DNA of 64,000 nt from Francisella sp. SYW-9. Its GTDB lineage: Bacteria > Pseudomonadota > Gammaproteobacteria > Francisellales > Francisellaceae. The position numbers were made by a program, and so were the translations under genes. The notes beneath the pieces are model-generated. The model ran no database searches and was not told where the DNA came from. It was given only the letters and a program-made list of their open reading frames with translations. Positions 63,643 through 64,000 of the stretch are shown here, piece after piece (position 1 is the first letter of the stretch; every line of letters begins with the position of its first letter). The DNA is taken from assembly GCF_008711465.1 (NCBI RefSeq), contig NZ_VXKQ01000007.1, positions 289,014-353,013 on the forward strand. Reading direction: 5' to 3'.

Positions 63643-63831
63643 ATGTCACAAATAAGGCAATTACAACTTAACGAAAGTGATATCGTCTTTCACCCATCTA
63701 TAGGCAATAGCTATCAAGTAAATGAAGTAGCAAAAGAAATAATAGCCTTATTACAAAAAAATAAAACCACTCAAGAAATTATAGAAAATCTAAATAAAGA
63801 ATATGATATCCCTGAGCAAGAGTTGTGGTAG
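63643..63831 (+). pseudogene. PqqD-like protein, cut off by an insertion sequence
   Basis: 62 aa from the ATG at 63643 (a TTG start at 63616 is less likely). VFHPSIGNSYQVNEVAKEII followed by ALLQKNKTTQEIIENLNKEY matches the PqqD/RiPP-recognition fold, but the protein stops after PEQELW where members normally continue about 20 residues. The stop TAG is formed at the junction with the IS-like sequence, so the gene is probably truncated. No radical-SAM partner is seen. Confidence 0.65.
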
Positions 63832-64000
63832 TGTCCACTAAATTGTGTCTGTAGCTAGTCGACTTTATAATTAAGTTGAAAGAAAAAATAAAGGACTAGC
63901 TAATGAAAGATATTAACTCAGAACTACAAAGAAATATACAAGATGTACTACACTATGATAGAGGTACTGCAGTAGAAAATATTGTCAAACTGAGATGTGA
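63829..64000 (+). mobile_element. left end of an insertion sequence, running off the window
   Basis: The text TAGTGTCCACTAAATTGTGT at 63829 interrupts the PqqD-like gene and resembles an IS terminal repeat. It is followed 70 bp later by a well-placed AAAGGA and the ATG of a new gene. The right end and target duplication lie outside the window. Family is uncertain; an IS256-like element is one guess. Confidence 0.6.
63903..64000 (+). CDS. putative transposase, N-terminal part only
   Basis: 32 complete codons from an ATG with AAAGGA about 10 bases upstream, open to the window edge. The sequence begins MKDINSELQRNIQDVLHYDR. Position just inside an IS-like terminus is the main reason for the call; the visible part has no catalytic motif. 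Confidence 0.5.
   Translation, partial: MKDINSELQRNIQDVLHYDRGTAVENIVKLRC

Overview
The window looks like a chromosomal segment of Francisella or a close Francisellaceae relative. The DNA is AT-rich. The joined str-S10-spc-alpha ribosomal block has no tuf gene. The order gshA-murJ-(Sel1-repeat protein resembling DipA)-tsaE-folC-accD-ndk-pyrG, and the divergent alpha subunit sequence, also fit Francisella. No rRNA, phage or CRISPR array is visible. One tRNA gene (Glu, UUC) is present.

Layout. 1-1.7 kb: an M20-family carbamoylase/allantoate amidohydrolase (cut by the window edge) behind a DUF1028 gene. 1.8-10.8 kb: a minus-strand housekeeping run, gshA, murJ, dipA-like, tsaE, folC, accD, ndk, pyrG. 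10.8-17 kb: an accessory stretch with a DMT transporter behind a possible attenuator leader, an eroded gene, and two secreted chitin-active LPMO genes. The second LPMO gene is broken by a deletion and frameshift. 17-28 kb: a YfcC-type permease and an arginine biosynthesis cluster (argGH, argR, argD, argCJBF) with ArgR-box palindromes before argG and between argD and argC, closed by a convergent aspartoacylase-like gene. 28.1-29.8 kb: a MITE-like palindromic repeat and an unknown zinc-finger/membrane protein in two overlapping frames joined at an A7 slippery heptamer. 29.9-32.6 kb: htpG and a Kv-like potassium channel. 32.7-49.5 kb: rpsL-rpsG-fusA through rplQ, all minus strand. 49.6-56.3 kb: rpsB-tsf-pyrH-frr-udp-uppS-cdsA-dut-pgsA, feeding translation, UMP metabolism, undecaprenyl diphosphate and phospholipid synthesis. 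56.5-63.5 kb: folA, a SoxR-type regulator, a DMT transporter, a RidA-like protein, an alpha/beta hydrolase, tRNA-Glu, an APC permease and gltX. 63.6-64 kb: a PqqD-like gene cut off by the left end of an insertion sequence that runs out of the window.

How it fits together. Most of the window is core metabolism and translation. The arginine block appears complete for the acetylated route from N-acetylglutamate to arginine: ArgJ recycles acetyl groups, and ArgF keeps the ornithine-binding DxxxSMG motif. It carries its own repressor. The accessory parts are the LPMO pair, the DMT transporter leader, the unknown two-frame gene and the IS-truncated gene. These hold most of the unusual signals. I did not see a clearly new multi-gene system. 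The best candidates for something undescribed are the two-frame zinc-finger/membrane gene and the leader peptide before the DMT transporter.
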